Shown: positions 1-10,809, counted from the stretch's first letter. The stretch: 11,480 nt of DNA from Methyloceanibacter sp. (GCA_016649675.1 JAENXG010000055.1:1-11480); one strand, 5' to 3'. Numbers and translations: made by a program. The notes: generated by a model not told the origin, from the sequence alone.

Positions 1-1944
<1,944 letters not shown>

Positions 1945-1945
1945 A

Positions 1946-2033
1946 GTCAGGGGACAAAAGTCAGAAATCGGAGGTCAGAGAGAGCCAAAGCGCCCCCTCT
2001 GATCTCTGAACCCTGATTTCTGGCTTCTCAACT
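1946..2033. repeat. Heptad-phased inverted repeat after rpoC
   Basis: Short words recur here at multiples of 7 bases. GTCAG begins at 1946, 1960 and 1974, spaced by 14. On the other side CTGA/CTGG begins at 1999, 2006, 2013 and 2020, spaced by 7. The two halves are reverse complements of each other. The composition is more AT-rich than the flanking genes and the stretch is non-coding. I recall similar GTCAG/CTGA-rich repeats scattered in intergenic regions of alphaproteobacterial genomes, but this is unchecked. It may be one copy of a dispersed palindromic family. Confidence 0.6.
1958..2026 (+). terminator. Candidate rpoBC terminator stem-loop
   Basis: A long stem pairs 1958-1981 with 2003-2026. 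It contains 22 pairs counting two G·U wobbles, two mismatches (1972/2012 and 1974/2010) and a loop of about 21 nt. It starts 14 nt after the rpoC stop codon. The bases that follow are pyrimidine-rich but contain no clean run of T, so it is not a textbook intrinsic terminator. It could instead be a partial terminator, a 3'-end stabilising structure, or simply a repeat-family palindrome. Confidence 0.45.
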
Positions 2034-2034
2034 C

Positions 2035-2062
2035 TTGACGATGCGAGAATCAGCCTGATACA
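2035..2062 (+). promoter_or_regulatory. Candidate promoter of the str (rpsL) operon
   Basis: A TTGACG box at 2035-2040 (preceded by CTC, giving the CTTGAC form common in alphaproteobacteria if read from 2034) is followed after 16 bp by GATACA at 2057-2062. The -35 box is close to the sigma70 consensus. The -10 box matches only three of six positions, though alphaproteobacterial -10 boxes are often degenerate. It sits just after the rpoC stem-loop and about 230 bp upstream of rpsL, the expected place for a str operon promoter. No transcript data support it. Confidence 0.5.
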
Positions 2063-2289
2063 ACGCGCGCACTTACGCGGCAGGCGGTAGCTCACATTTT
2101 GGTTGCCTTCGAGGCGCGGGTTAAACGCTGCCGGACTAACCGAGATCAAAATCGGGGTCATGATCTTGGGGGCTCGAGCCCTCCAAGGTCCTCTGTGATG
2201 AGGCGCTGAAGGCCGCGGGGCGACCCGGGACTTCGGCTCTAGATGATGTGGGCTATGTGCCCGCCAGGACGATTGGATTAAAGGCATCC
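2063..2289 (+). promoter_or_regulatory. Structured 5' leader of rpsL
   Basis: This non-coding stretch lies between the candidate promoter and rpsL. I see no convincing gene in it on either strand. It contains several possible RNA hairpins: 2140-2148 with 2161-2169 (9 pairs, one G·U); 2162-2173 with 2178-2190 (12 pairs, one bulge, TCGA loop); a 4-bp stem closed by a GCGA tetraloop at 2216-2227; and 2248-2253 with 2259-2264 (6 pairs, loop TATGT). The first two compete for the same bases. None is followed by a T run. The length and structure suggest post-transcriptional control of the str operon, but no known riboswitch or ribosomal protein leader motif was recognised. Confidence 0.5.
2140..2190 (+). 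promoter_or_regulatory. Two mutually exclusive hairpins in the rpsL leader
   Basis: Segment B (2161-2169, TGATCTTGG) can pair upstream with segment A (2140-2148, CCGAGATCA), giving 9 pairs with one G·U and a 12-nt loop. Alternatively 2162-2169 can pair downstream with segment C (2183-2190, CCAAGGTC), one pair being G·U. That stem is extended by 2170-2173 with 2178-2181 around a TCGA loop, with a single bulged T at 2182. The A:B and B:C stems cannot coexist. This is the arrangement of an attenuator or switch, but chance is possible and covariation data are needed. Confidence 0.4.
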
Positions 2290-2661
2290 ATGCCGACGAT
2301 ACAACAGCTCATCCGCAAGCCGCGCCGTCAGCCGGGGAAGCGGAACAAGGTTCCGGCCATGCAGGCCTGCCCGCAGAAGCGGGGGGTCTGTACGCGCGTC
2401 TACACCACGACGCCGAAGAAGCCCAACTCGGCGCTTCGCAAGGTGGCGCGCGTGCGGCTGACCAATCAACTTGAGGTGACGAGCTACATCCCCGGCGAGG
2501 GCCACAATCTCCAGGAGCATTCGGTGGTGCTGATCAGGGGCGGGCGCGTCAAGGACCTTCCGGGCGTGCGCTACCACATCATTCGCGGCGTGCTTGACAC
2601 CCAAGGCGTTAGCGACCGCCGTCAGCGGCGCTCCAAATACGGAGCCAAACGACCCAAGTAA
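2290..2661 (+). CDS. rpsL: 30S ribosomal protein S12
   Basis: S12 is a small-subunit protein at the decoding centre, where it contacts 16S rRNA and monitors codon-anticodon pairing. The product has 123 residues, the usual length. Start ATG at 2290 gives the family N terminus MPTIQQLIRKP and has an AAAGG Shine-Dalgarno at 2280-2284. An in-frame GTG at 2248 would add 14 unrelated residues and is rejected. The signature TTTPKKPNSALRK carries Lys43, and RVKDLPGVRYH carries Lys88, Asp89 and Pro91. These are the residues where streptomycin-resistance substitutions arise in other bacteria, and all are wild-type here. Asp89 is the residue methylthiolated by RimO in some species. This is the first gene of the str cluster; rpsG follows 37 nt later, and a strong hairpin spans its stop codon. 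Confidence 0.98.
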   Translation: MPTIQQLIRKPRRQPGKRNKVPAMQACPQKRGVCTRVYTTTPKKPNSALRKVARVRLTNQLEVTSYIPGEGHNLQEHSVVLIRGGRVKDLPGVRYHIIRGVLDTQGVSDRRQRRSKYGAKRPK

Positions 2662-2672
2662 TTGGGTCGTTT
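2647..2672 (+). promoter_or_regulatory. Perfect hairpin across the rpsL stop codon
   Basis: Bases 2647-2657 (AAACGACCCAA) pair perfectly over 11 bp with 2662-2672 (TTGGGTCGTTT). The four-base loop GTAA (2658-2661) contains the rpsL TAA stop, and as RNA it is a GNRA-type tetraloop. It lies 26 nt before the rpsG start. There is only a TTT after the stem, so efficient intrinsic termination is unlikely. In E. coli the rpsL-rpsG intercistronic RNA is the target of autogenous repression by S7, and this hairpin occupies the equivalent position, but it is not known to be the same element. A role in RNA stability or processing is the alternative. Confidence 0.6.
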
Positions 2673-2698
2673 CGCATATAGGAAACGGATCAGACGAC

Positions 2699-3169
2699 AT
2701 GTCGAGGCGGCATAAAGCAGATAAGCGCGAGGTCATCCCGGACCCGAAGTTTGGGGACAACGTGGTCACCAAGTTCATGAACAGCATCATGAAAGAGGGC
2801 AAGAAGTCCGTTGCCGAACGGATCGTCTATGGCGCGCTCGACCAGATGGAGCGGAAGTCCAAGGCGAACCCGGTCGAGCTGTTCCACGAGGCGTTGCGCA
2901 ATGTCATGCCGGCGCTCGAGGTGAGGTCGCGGCGCGTCGGCGGGGCCACCTATCAGGTCCCGGTCGAAGTGCGGCTGGACCGCCGCCAAGCGCTCGCAAT
3001 CCGCTGGATCATCTCGGCGGCACGCGGGCGCAACGAGAACACCATGGTCGAGCGTCTTTCGGGCGAGCTGCTCGATGCCGCCAACAACCGCGGCACTGCG
3101 GTGAAGAAGCGCGAGGACACTCACCGCATGGCTGAGGCGAACCGCGCCTTCTCCCATTACCGCTGGTAA
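2699..3169 (+). CDS. rpsG: 30S ribosomal protein S7
   Basis: S7 is a primary binding protein of the 16S rRNA 3' domain; it starts assembly of the 30S head and sits near the exit site for tRNA. The product has 156 residues, the common length. ATG at 2699 gives the family start MSRRHKADKRE. An upstream in-frame GTG/ATG region overlapping rpsL gives no S7-like sequence and is rejected. Recognisable stretches are PDPKFGD, FMNSIMKEGKKSVAERIVY, the RSRRVGGATYQVPVEV beta-hairpin region, and the C-terminal KREDTHRMAEANRAFSHYRW. The Shine-Dalgarno is weak (AGGAAA at 2680-2685, 13 nt away), which fits coupling to rpsL translation. In E. coli S7 is the autogenous repressor of this operon, so the same may hold here. 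Confidence 0.97.
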   Translation: MSRRHKADKREVIPDPKFGDNVVTKFMNSIMKEGKKSVAERIVYGALDQMERKSKANPVELFHEALRNVMPALEVRSRRVGGATYQVPVEVRLDRRQALAIRWIISAARGRNENTMVERLSGELLDAANNRGTAVKKREDTHRMAEANRAFSHYRW

Positions 3170-3189
3170 CGAGTGCAAGGATTCTGACG

Positions 3190-5265
<2,076 letters not shown>

Positions 5266-5332
5266 GCGTTAAAGTAAGAGCCGACACCGGCCGGACGAAG
5301 ATTGACTGAGTATCGAAGGATGGAGAGCCAGC

Positions 5333-6523
<1,191 letters not shown>

Positions 6524-6532
6524 GGGAGGCAT

Positions 6533-6563
6533 GGGAGCGCGTCGCCACAAGCGGCGCGCTCCT
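6533..6563 (+). promoter_or_regulatory. Strong hairpin between tufA and rpsJ
   Basis: Bases 6534-6545 (GGAGCGCGTCGC) pair with 6551-6562 (GCGGCGCGCTCC) over 12 bp with one internal U·G wobble and a CACAA loop. A further G·U pair closes it at 6533/6563. It begins 10 nt after the tufA stop and ends 18 nt before the rpsJ ATG. The bases after it, TCAATTTGAGG, contain only three consecutive T, so it is a poor intrinsic terminator. It may act as an attenuator, an RNA processing or stability element, or a control site for S10 operon translation. Its 3' arm overlaps a possible anti-Shine-Dalgarno at 6561-6564. Confidence 0.55.
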
Positions 6564-6573
6564 CAATTTGAGG
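6561..6573 (+). promoter_or_regulatory. rpsJ Shine-Dalgarno with possible masking stem
   Basis: TGAGG at 6569-6573 is the ribosome binding site that fixes the rpsJ start at 6582 (8 nt spacing). The preceding CCTC (6561-6564) is its exact complement and could form a 4-bp stem around AATTT. The same bases 6561-6562 are used by the large hairpin at 6533-6563, so the two structures compete: formation of the large hairpin would leave the Shine-Dalgarno free. The masking stem is weak on its own, so the regulatory reading is inference. Confidence 0.45.
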
Positions 6574-6581
6574 CCATCGAG

Positions 6582-6890
6582 ATGCAAAGTCAGAACATAA
6601 GAATCAGGCTCAAAGCCTTCGACCATCGTATCCTCGATGCGTCGACCAAGGAGATCGTCAACACGGCGAAACGCACCGGTGCTGAAGTGCGCGGACCTAT
6701 TCCGCTGCCGACCCGCATCGAGAAGTTCACCGTGAACCGTTCGCCCCATATCGACAAGAAGAGCCGCGAGCAGTTCGAGATACGCACGCATAAGCGTCTG
6801 CTCGACATCGTTGACCCCACGCCGCAGACGGTCGATGCGCTGATGAAGCTCGACCTCGCCGCCGGTGTCGACGTCGAGATCAAGCTCTAG
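6582..6890 (+). CDS. rpsJ: 30S ribosomal protein S10 (NusE)
   Basis: S10 is a protein of the 30S head and, as NusE, also binds NusB and NusG to couple transcription and translation. The product has 102 residues, the usual length. ATG at 6582 gives the family start MQSQNIRIRLKAFDHRILD and has TGAGG at 6569-6573. In-frame ATGs at 6531 and 6471 would add a 17-residue basic extension or overlap the tufA end, and are rejected. Seen motifs are KAFDHRILDAS, PLPTRIEKFTVNRSPHIDKKSREQFE (the extended loop that reaches into the 30S head) and THKRLLDIVDPTPQTVDALMKL. It is the first gene of the S10 block, 58 nt after tufA with no convincing promoter between them, so it is probably cotranscribed with the str genes. 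Confidence 0.97.
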   Translation: MQSQNIRIRLKAFDHRILDASTKEIVNTAKRTGAEVRGPIPLPTRIEKFTVNRSPHIDKKSREQFEIRTHKRLLDIVDPTPQTVDALMKLDLAAGVDVEIKL

Positions 6891-6920
6891 AGCGCGGGCA
6901 AGGGCAAGGAAGCAAGACCG

Positions 6921-7664
6921 ATGCGATCAGGCGTCATCGCGCAAAAGGTCGGCATGACCAGGATCTTCACCGATGCCGGGGAGCACATCCCGGTGACGGT
7001 GCTGCGGCTTGAGCATTGCCAGGTCGTCGGCCAGCGCACGGACGAGAAGAACGGCTATACCGCGCTCCAGCTCGGCGCCGGCCGGCCCAAGGTGAAGCGT
7101 CTGTCGCGTGCTGCGCGGGGGCATTTCGCCGTGGCCAATGTCGAGCCCAAACGGAAGCTCGTCGAGTTCCGCGTGAGCCCGGAGAACCTGATCGAGGTGG
7201 GCGCGGAGATCACCGCCGACCATTTCGTGGAAGGGCAGTTTGTGGACGTGTCGGGCACGACCATCGGCAAGGGGTTTGCCGGCGTGATGAAGCGCCACGG
7301 CTTCCACGGCCTGCGCGCCAGCCACGGCGTCTCGGTTAGCCATCGCAGCCACGGCTCGACCGGCCAGCGCCAGGATCCGGGCAAGGTGTTCAAGGGCAAG
7401 AAGATGGCGGGCCATATGGGCGACGTGAACGTCACCACGCAGAATCTGCGCGTGGTGAGGACGGACCCCGAGCGCGGGCTGATCATGATCCGCGGCGCGG
7501 TGCCCGGTGCCAAGGGCGGCTGGGTGCTGCTCTCTGACGCCGTGAAGCGCACGCTGCCTGAGAGCGCGCCGAAGCCAGGCGCCTTCCGCAAGGCGGCCGG
7601 CGAGGCGCCGAAGCAAGAAAAGCAAGCCGAGCCCCAACAGGCTGAGGCCGGGAGCCAAGAGTGA
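6921..7664 (+). CDS. rplC: 50S ribosomal protein L3
   Basis: L3 is an early-assembly protein of the large subunit whose extended loop reaches the peptidyl transferase centre. The product has 247 residues, against 209 in E. coli. The core runs from MRSGVIAQKVGMTRIF to about residue 205. The central loop contains GSTGQRQDPGKVFKGKKMAG (145-164), where Gln151 corresponds to E. coli Gln150, the residue methylated by PrmB. The extra length is mostly a C-terminal tail rich in Ala, Gln, Glu and Lys (about 215-247) that is probably disordered. ATG at 6921 has AAGGA at 6906-6910. It starts 30 nt after rpsJ, and its TGA overlaps the rplD ATG by one base, which suggests translational coupling. Confidence 0.97.
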   Translation: MRSGVIAQKVGMTRIFTDAGEHIPVTVLRLEHCQVVGQRTDEKNGYTALQLGAGRPKVKRLSRAARGHFAVANVEPKRKLVEFRVSPENLIEVGAEITADHFVEGQFVDVSGTTIGKGFAGVMKRHGFHGLRASHGVSVSHRSHGSTGQRQDPGKVFKGKKMAGHMGDVNVTTQNLRVVRTDPERGLIMIRGAVPGAKGGWVLLSDAVKRTLPESAPKPGAFRKAAGEAPKQEKQAEPQQAEAGSQE

Positions 7665-8284
7665 TGCAGGCTGACGTAACCACTCTCGACGCCAAGAAGG
7701 CGGGAACCGTCGAGCTCTCCGACCACGTGTTCGGGTTAGAGCCGCGGGCCGACCTCCTGCACCGCATGGTGCGCTACCAGCTCGCCAAGCGGCGAGGGGG
7801 CACCGTCTCGGTCAAGGGCCGCGCCGAGGTCAACTTAACCGGCCACAAGGCCTACAAGCAGAAGGGCACCGGTCAGGCCCGCCACGGCAGTCGCCGGGCG
7901 AATCTGTTCAGAGGCGGCGGTAGGTCGTTCGGGCCGAAGCCGCGGAGCCACGCCATCGATCTGCCGAAGAAGGTGAGGGCGCTGGCGCTCAAGCACGCAT
8001 TGTCGGCCAAGGCCAAGTCGGAGACGCTGGTCGTGATCGACAAGTGCGAGCTGAAAGAGGCAAAGACCAAGGAGCTCAAGTCGCGCTTCGCCAAGCTTGG
8101 CTTCGGCTCGGTGCTGATCATCGACGGCGCCGCGGTGCAAGAGGGCTTCGCTCGGGCCGCGCGCAACTTGCCGGGCGTCGATGTGCTCCCCGTGGCGGGC
8201 ATCAATGTGTACGACATCCTGAGGCACGAGAAGCTCGTGCTGACGAAAGCAGCGCTCGAGGCGCTGGAGGCACGGTTCAAATGA
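7664..8284 (+). CDS. rplD: 50S ribosomal protein L4
   Basis: L4 binds 23S rRNA and lines the peptide exit tunnel with an extended loop. In E. coli it is also the autogenous repressor of the S10 operon, acting on a leader that is not recognised here. The product has 206 residues, normal for the family. The loop lies around residues 45-100 and contains KQKGTGQARHGSRRANLF, ending in a Gly-rich stretch (RGGGRSFGP). ATG at 7664 overlaps the rplC stop (TGATG). A GTG directly before it at 7661 would add a single residue and is an alternative; GGGAG at 7650-7654 suits either. The C-terminal part (VLIIDG, RNLPGVDVLPVAGINVYDIL) is typical. The end overlaps rplW by 4 nt. Confidence 0.97.
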   Translation: MQADVTTLDAKKAGTVELSDHVFGLEPRADLLHRMVRYQLAKRRGGTVSVKGRAEVNLTGHKAYKQKGTGQARHGSRRANLFRGGGRSFGPKPRSHAIDLPKKVRALALKHALSAKAKSETLVVIDKCELKEAKTKELKSRFAKLGFGSVLIIDGAAVQEGFARAARNLPGVDVLPVAGINVYDILRHEKLVLTKAALEALEARFK

Positions 8285-8574
8285 GCGCGTTGTCCGTCTA
8301 TGACGTGATCCTTTCGCCGGTCATCACCGAGAAGTCGAGTGCCGCCTCCGAGGCCAATCAGGTGATATTCAAGGTGCGCCGCAGCGCGACCAAGCCTGAG
8401 ATCAAGGCCGCCATCGAGCAGCTCTTCGGCGTCAAGGTGCTTGCCGTGAACACGCTGAACCGCAAGGGCAAGACCAAGCGCTTCAAGGGCATCAAGGGCA
8501 AGCAGCAGGACGTCAAGAGAGCAATCGTCAAGCTCGCCGAAGGCGACAAGATCGACGTGACGACGAGGATCTGA
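8281..8574 (+). CDS. rplW: 50S ribosomal protein L23
   Basis: L23 is a large-subunit protein at the tunnel exit, where it forms the docking site for trigger factor and the signal recognition particle. The product has 97 residues, the usual length. It starts with ATG at 8281 inside an ATGA overlap with the rplD stop and has TGGAGG at 8265-8270. The family pattern is clear: YDVILSPVITEKSS at the N terminus, VIFKVRRSATKPEIKAAIE in the middle, then FGVKVLAVNTLNRKGKTKRF, the conserved 23S-binding stretch. An in-frame extension upstream through rplD is a frame-shadow and not part of this gene. Confidence 0.97.
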   Translation: MSALSVYDVILSPVITEKSSAASEANQVIFKVRRSATKPEIKAAIEQLFGVKVLAVNTLNRKGKTKRFKGIKGKQQDVKRAIVKLAEGDKIDVTTRI

Positions 8575-8578
8575 CGAG

Positions 8579-9415
8579 ATGGCCCTTAAAACCTACAACC
8601 CCACAACGCCGAGCCAGCGCGAGCTCGTCCTCGTCGACCGCAGCCATCTGTGGAAGGGCAAGCCCGTCAAGGCGCTCACCGAAGGGCTGACCAAGTCCGG
8701 CGGGCGCAATAATCATGGCCGCGTCACCATGTGGCATCGCGGCGGCGGGCATAAGCGCACCTATCGCAAGGTGGACTTCAAGCGCGGCAAGCTCGGCGTC
8801 CCGGCAACGGTGGAGCGGCTCGAATACGATCCGAACCGCACCGCCTTCATCGCGCTCATCAAGTACGAGGACGGCGAGCTCTCTTATATTTTGGCGCCGC
8901 AGCGGCTCGCACCCGGCGACACGGTGATTAGCGACGCCCGCGTCGACGTGAAGCCGGGCAACGCCATGCCGCTCGCCAACATGCCGATCGGCACTATCGT
9001 CCACAATGTGGAGATGAAGCAGGGCAAAGGCGGGCAGATCGCGCGCGCCGCGGGCACCTATGTGCAGCTCGTCGGGCGCGATGCGGGCTACGCCATCCTC
9101 AAGCTGAACTCGGGCGAGACGCGCATGGTGCCGGCCGAGTGCATGTCGACCGTTGGGGCCGTCTCCAATCCGGATAATTCCAATATCAATTTCGGCAAGG
9201 CCGGCCGCATGCGCTGGAAGGGGCGGAGGCCGGTCGTGCGCGGCGTGGCCATGAACCCGGTCGACCACCCCCATGGCGGCGGTGAGGGCCGCACCTCAGG
9301 CGGCCGCCACCCGGTGACCCCCTGGGGCAAGTCGACCAAAGGCAAGAAGACGCGCCATAACCGGTCGACCGACAAGTTCATCGTGCGCAGCCGCCATCAG
9401 AAGAAGAAGGGATAG
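8579..9415 (+). CDS. rplB: 50S ribosomal protein L2
   Basis: L2 is a large-subunit protein needed for subunit association and close to the peptidyl transferase centre. The product has 278 residues, normal for the family. The N terminus reads MALKTYNPTTPSQRELV. RNA-binding stretches include GGRNNHGRVTMWHRGGGHKR, and the conserved NPVDHPHGGGEGR (226-238) holds the His230 region linked to peptidyl transferase function in E. coli. The basic C terminus ends in SRHQKKKG. ATG at 8579 lies 4 nt after rplW, with GAGGA at 8565-8569. No oddities were seen. Confidence 0.98.
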   Translation: MALKTYNPTTPSQRELVLVDRSHLWKGKPVKALTEGLTKSGGRNNHGRVTMWHRGGGHKRTYRKVDFKRGKLGVPATVERLEYDPNRTAFIALIKYEDGELSYILAPQRLAPGDTVISDARVDVKPGNAMPLANMPIGTIVHNVEMKQGKGGQIARAAGTYVQLVGRDAGYAILKLNSGETRMVPAECMSTVGAVSNPDNSNINFGKAGRMRWKGRRPVVRGVAMNPVDHPHGGGEGRTSGGRHPVTPWGKSTKGKKTRHNRSTDKFIVRSRHQKKKG

Positions 9416-9420
9416 CTCAA

Positions 9421-9705
9421 TTGGCACGCTCGGTTTGGAAAGGCCCGTTCGTCGACGGATATCTCCTCAAGAAGGCGGAGAGGGCGCGTGGCAGCGGCTC
9501 GAACGCCGTGATCAAGATTTGGTCGCGCCGCTCGACGATCCTGCCGCAATTCGTCGGGATCACCTTCGGGGTGCATAACGGCCAGAAGCATATCCCGGTG
9601 CTGGTCACCGAGGACATGATCGGCCACAAGTTCGGAGAGTTTGCGCCGACGCGGACGTTCTACGGCCACGCCGCAGACCGCAAGGCGAAGAGGGCGAAGG
9701 CTTAA
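9421..9705 (+). CDS. rpsS: 30S ribosomal protein S19
   Basis: S19 is a 30S head protein that pairs with S13 and contacts the A-site tRNA and the inter-subunit bridge. The product has 94 residues, about the usual 92. It begins with a rare TTG at 9421: this codon is exactly where the conserved MARSVWKGPFVDGYLLKKAE starts, no ATG or GTG lies nearby in frame, and AAGGGA at 9407-9412 is 8 nt upstream. Motifs are IKIWSRRSTILPQFVGITFGVHNGQKHIPV and HKFGEFAPTRTFYGH. It starts 5 nt after rplB and ends 4 nt before rplV. The TTG may lower initiation and so be balanced by coupling to rplB. Confidence 0.96.
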   Translation: MARSVWKGPFVDGYLLKKAERARGSGSNAVIKIWSRRSTILPQFVGITFGVHNGQKHIPVLVTEDMIGHKFGEFAPTRTFYGHAADRKAKRAKA

Positions 9706-9709
9706 GACC

Positions 9710-10090
9710 ATGGGCAAGGCGCAGCGCGAACGAACGCTGAAAGAGAACGAGGCGAAGGCGGTCACGCGGCTGATGCGCGTGAGCCCGCAAAAGCTCAACC
9801 TGCTTGCCCAGCTGATCCGGGGCAAGAAGGTCGACCGCGCGCTCGCCGATCTTACCTTCTCGCGCAAGCGCATCGCCAAGGACGTGAAGAAGACGCTCGA
9901 ATCGGCAATCGCCAATGCCGAGAACAATCATGACCTCGACGTCGACGCTCTCGTCGTGGCCGAGGCCTATGTGGGCAAGAATTTGGTGATGAAGCGGATC
10001 CGCGCTAGGGCGCGGGGCCGCGCCGGCCGGATCGAGAAACCGTTTTCGCAGATCACCGTAGTGCTGCGCCAAGTCGAGGAGCCCGCTTAA
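9710..10090 (+). CDS. rplV: 50S ribosomal protein L22
   Basis: L22 is an early-assembly large-subunit protein whose long beta-hairpin lines the exit tunnel near the macrolide site. The product has 126 residues, the length I expect for alphaproteobacteria (E. coli L22 is 110). ATG at 9710 gives MGKAQRERTLKENEAKAV and has GAAGG at 9696-9700; in-frame codons further up in rpsS give non-family sequence. The core shows RVSPQKLNLLAQLIRGKKVDRAL, ANAENNHDLD and VAEAYVGKNLVMKRIRARARGR, the last being the tunnel hairpin. The stop TAA overlaps the rpsC ATG by one base. Confidence 0.97.
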   Translation: MGKAQRERTLKENEAKAVTRLMRVSPQKLNLLAQLIRGKKVDRALADLTFSRKRIAKDVKKTLESAIANAENNHDLDVDALVVAEAYVGKNLVMKRIRARARGRAGRIEKPFSQITVVLRQVEEPA

Positions 10091-10809
10091 TGGGACAGAA
10101 GGTCAATCCGATCGGGCTTAGGCTCGGCATCAACCGCACCTGGGATTCGCGCTGGTATGCGACGCGCGGCGAATATGCGCGCCTCCTGCACGAAGACCTG
10201 AAGATGCGCAATCACATCGTCACCTCGCGCAAGCAGGCCGGCATCTCCAAGGTGGTCATCGAGCGCCCACACAAGAAGTGCCGGGTGACGGTGCATACCG
10301 CGCGTCCCGGCATCCTGATCGGCAAGAAGGGCTCCGATATCGAGAAGCTCCGGCGCGAGCTGGCGTCCATGACGGACTCGGAGGTGCATCTCAATATCGT
10401 CGAGGTGCGCAAGCCCGAGACCGACGCCACGCTGGTGGCGGAGGGAATCGCGCAGCAGCTCGAGCGCCGGGTGGCCTTCCGCCGCGCCATGAAGCGCGCC
10501 GTGCAGTCGGCGATGCGCATGGGCGCGCTCGGCATCCGCATCAATTGCGGCGGCCGGCTCGGCGGAGCAGAGATTGCGCGCATGGAGTGGTATCGCGAGG
10601 GGCGGGTGCCGTTGCATACGCTGCGCGCCAATATCGATTACGGCACGGCGCTCGGGCGCACGGCTTACGGAATCATCGGGGTGAAGGTGTGGATCTTCAA
10701 GGGCGAGATCATGGAGCACGATCCCATGGCCCAGGAGAACAAGGCGCTCGAGGCCCAGGAAGGCGGCCGCTCGCAAGGGCGTCGCGAGCCCTCTCCGGCC
10801 CAGGCGTAG
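10090..10809 (+). CDS. rpsC: 30S ribosomal protein S3
   Basis: S3 lies at the mRNA entry side of the 30S subunit and, with S4 and S5, takes part in mRNA unwinding. The product has 239 residues. It has a type II KH domain with the loop GKKG at 78-81 (GILIGKKGSDIEKL). Arg131, Arg132 and Lys135 (RRAMKR) line up with the E. coli residues involved in helicase activity. The C-terminal domain includes INCGGRLGGAEIAR and IDYGTA, then a poorly conserved tail after EHDPMAQ. ATG at 10090 overlaps the rplV stop (TAATG) and has CGAGGAG at 10075-10081, so translation is probably coupled. Confidence 0.97.
   Translation: MGQKVNPIGLRLGINRTWDSRWYATRGEYARLLHEDLKMRNHIVTSRKQAGISKVVIERPHKKCRVTVHTARPGILIGKKGSDIEKLRRELASMTDSEVHLNIVEVRKPETDATLVAEGIAQQLERRVAFRRAMKRAVQSAMRMGALGIRINCGGRLGGAEIARMEWYREGRVPLHTLRANIDYGTALGRTAYGIIGVKVWIFKGEIMEHDPMAQENKALEAQEGGRSQGRREPSPAQA

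Noticed and set aside
1961..2287. 108-codon open frame on the - strand in the rpoC-rpsL gap
   Set aside because: It runs through the heptad repeat and the hairpins, has low-complexity composition, no good ribosome binding site was seen, and it matches no family I know.
2248..2289. In-frame GTG start 14 codons upstream of rpsL
   Set aside because: S12 starts at MPTIQQL across bacteria, the ATG at 2290 has a suitable ribosome binding site, and the extension codes through a hairpin.
2594..2698. Upstream start for rpsG overlapping rpsL
   Set aside because: The added residues are an out-of-frame reading of rpsL; S7 begins at MSRRHKA at 2699 and has its usual 156 residues.
5302..5332. TTGACT at 5302 as a -35 box for a tufA promoter
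   Set aside because: A -10 box at normal spacing would fall at about 5325, inside the ribosome binding site and next to the start codon, and no such box is seen.
6531..6581. Upstream in-frame ATG at 6531 that would add a basic 17-residue extension to S10
   Set aside because: The GGGAGG before it is only one base from the ATG, the extension is encoded by the hairpin arms, and S10 proteins normally start at the MQSQNIRIR position, which has its own well-spaced Shine-Dalgarno.
7661..7663. GTG one codon before the rplD ATG
   Set aside because: It cannot be excluded, but the ATG overlapping the rplC stop is the more usual arrangement and the difference is only one residue.
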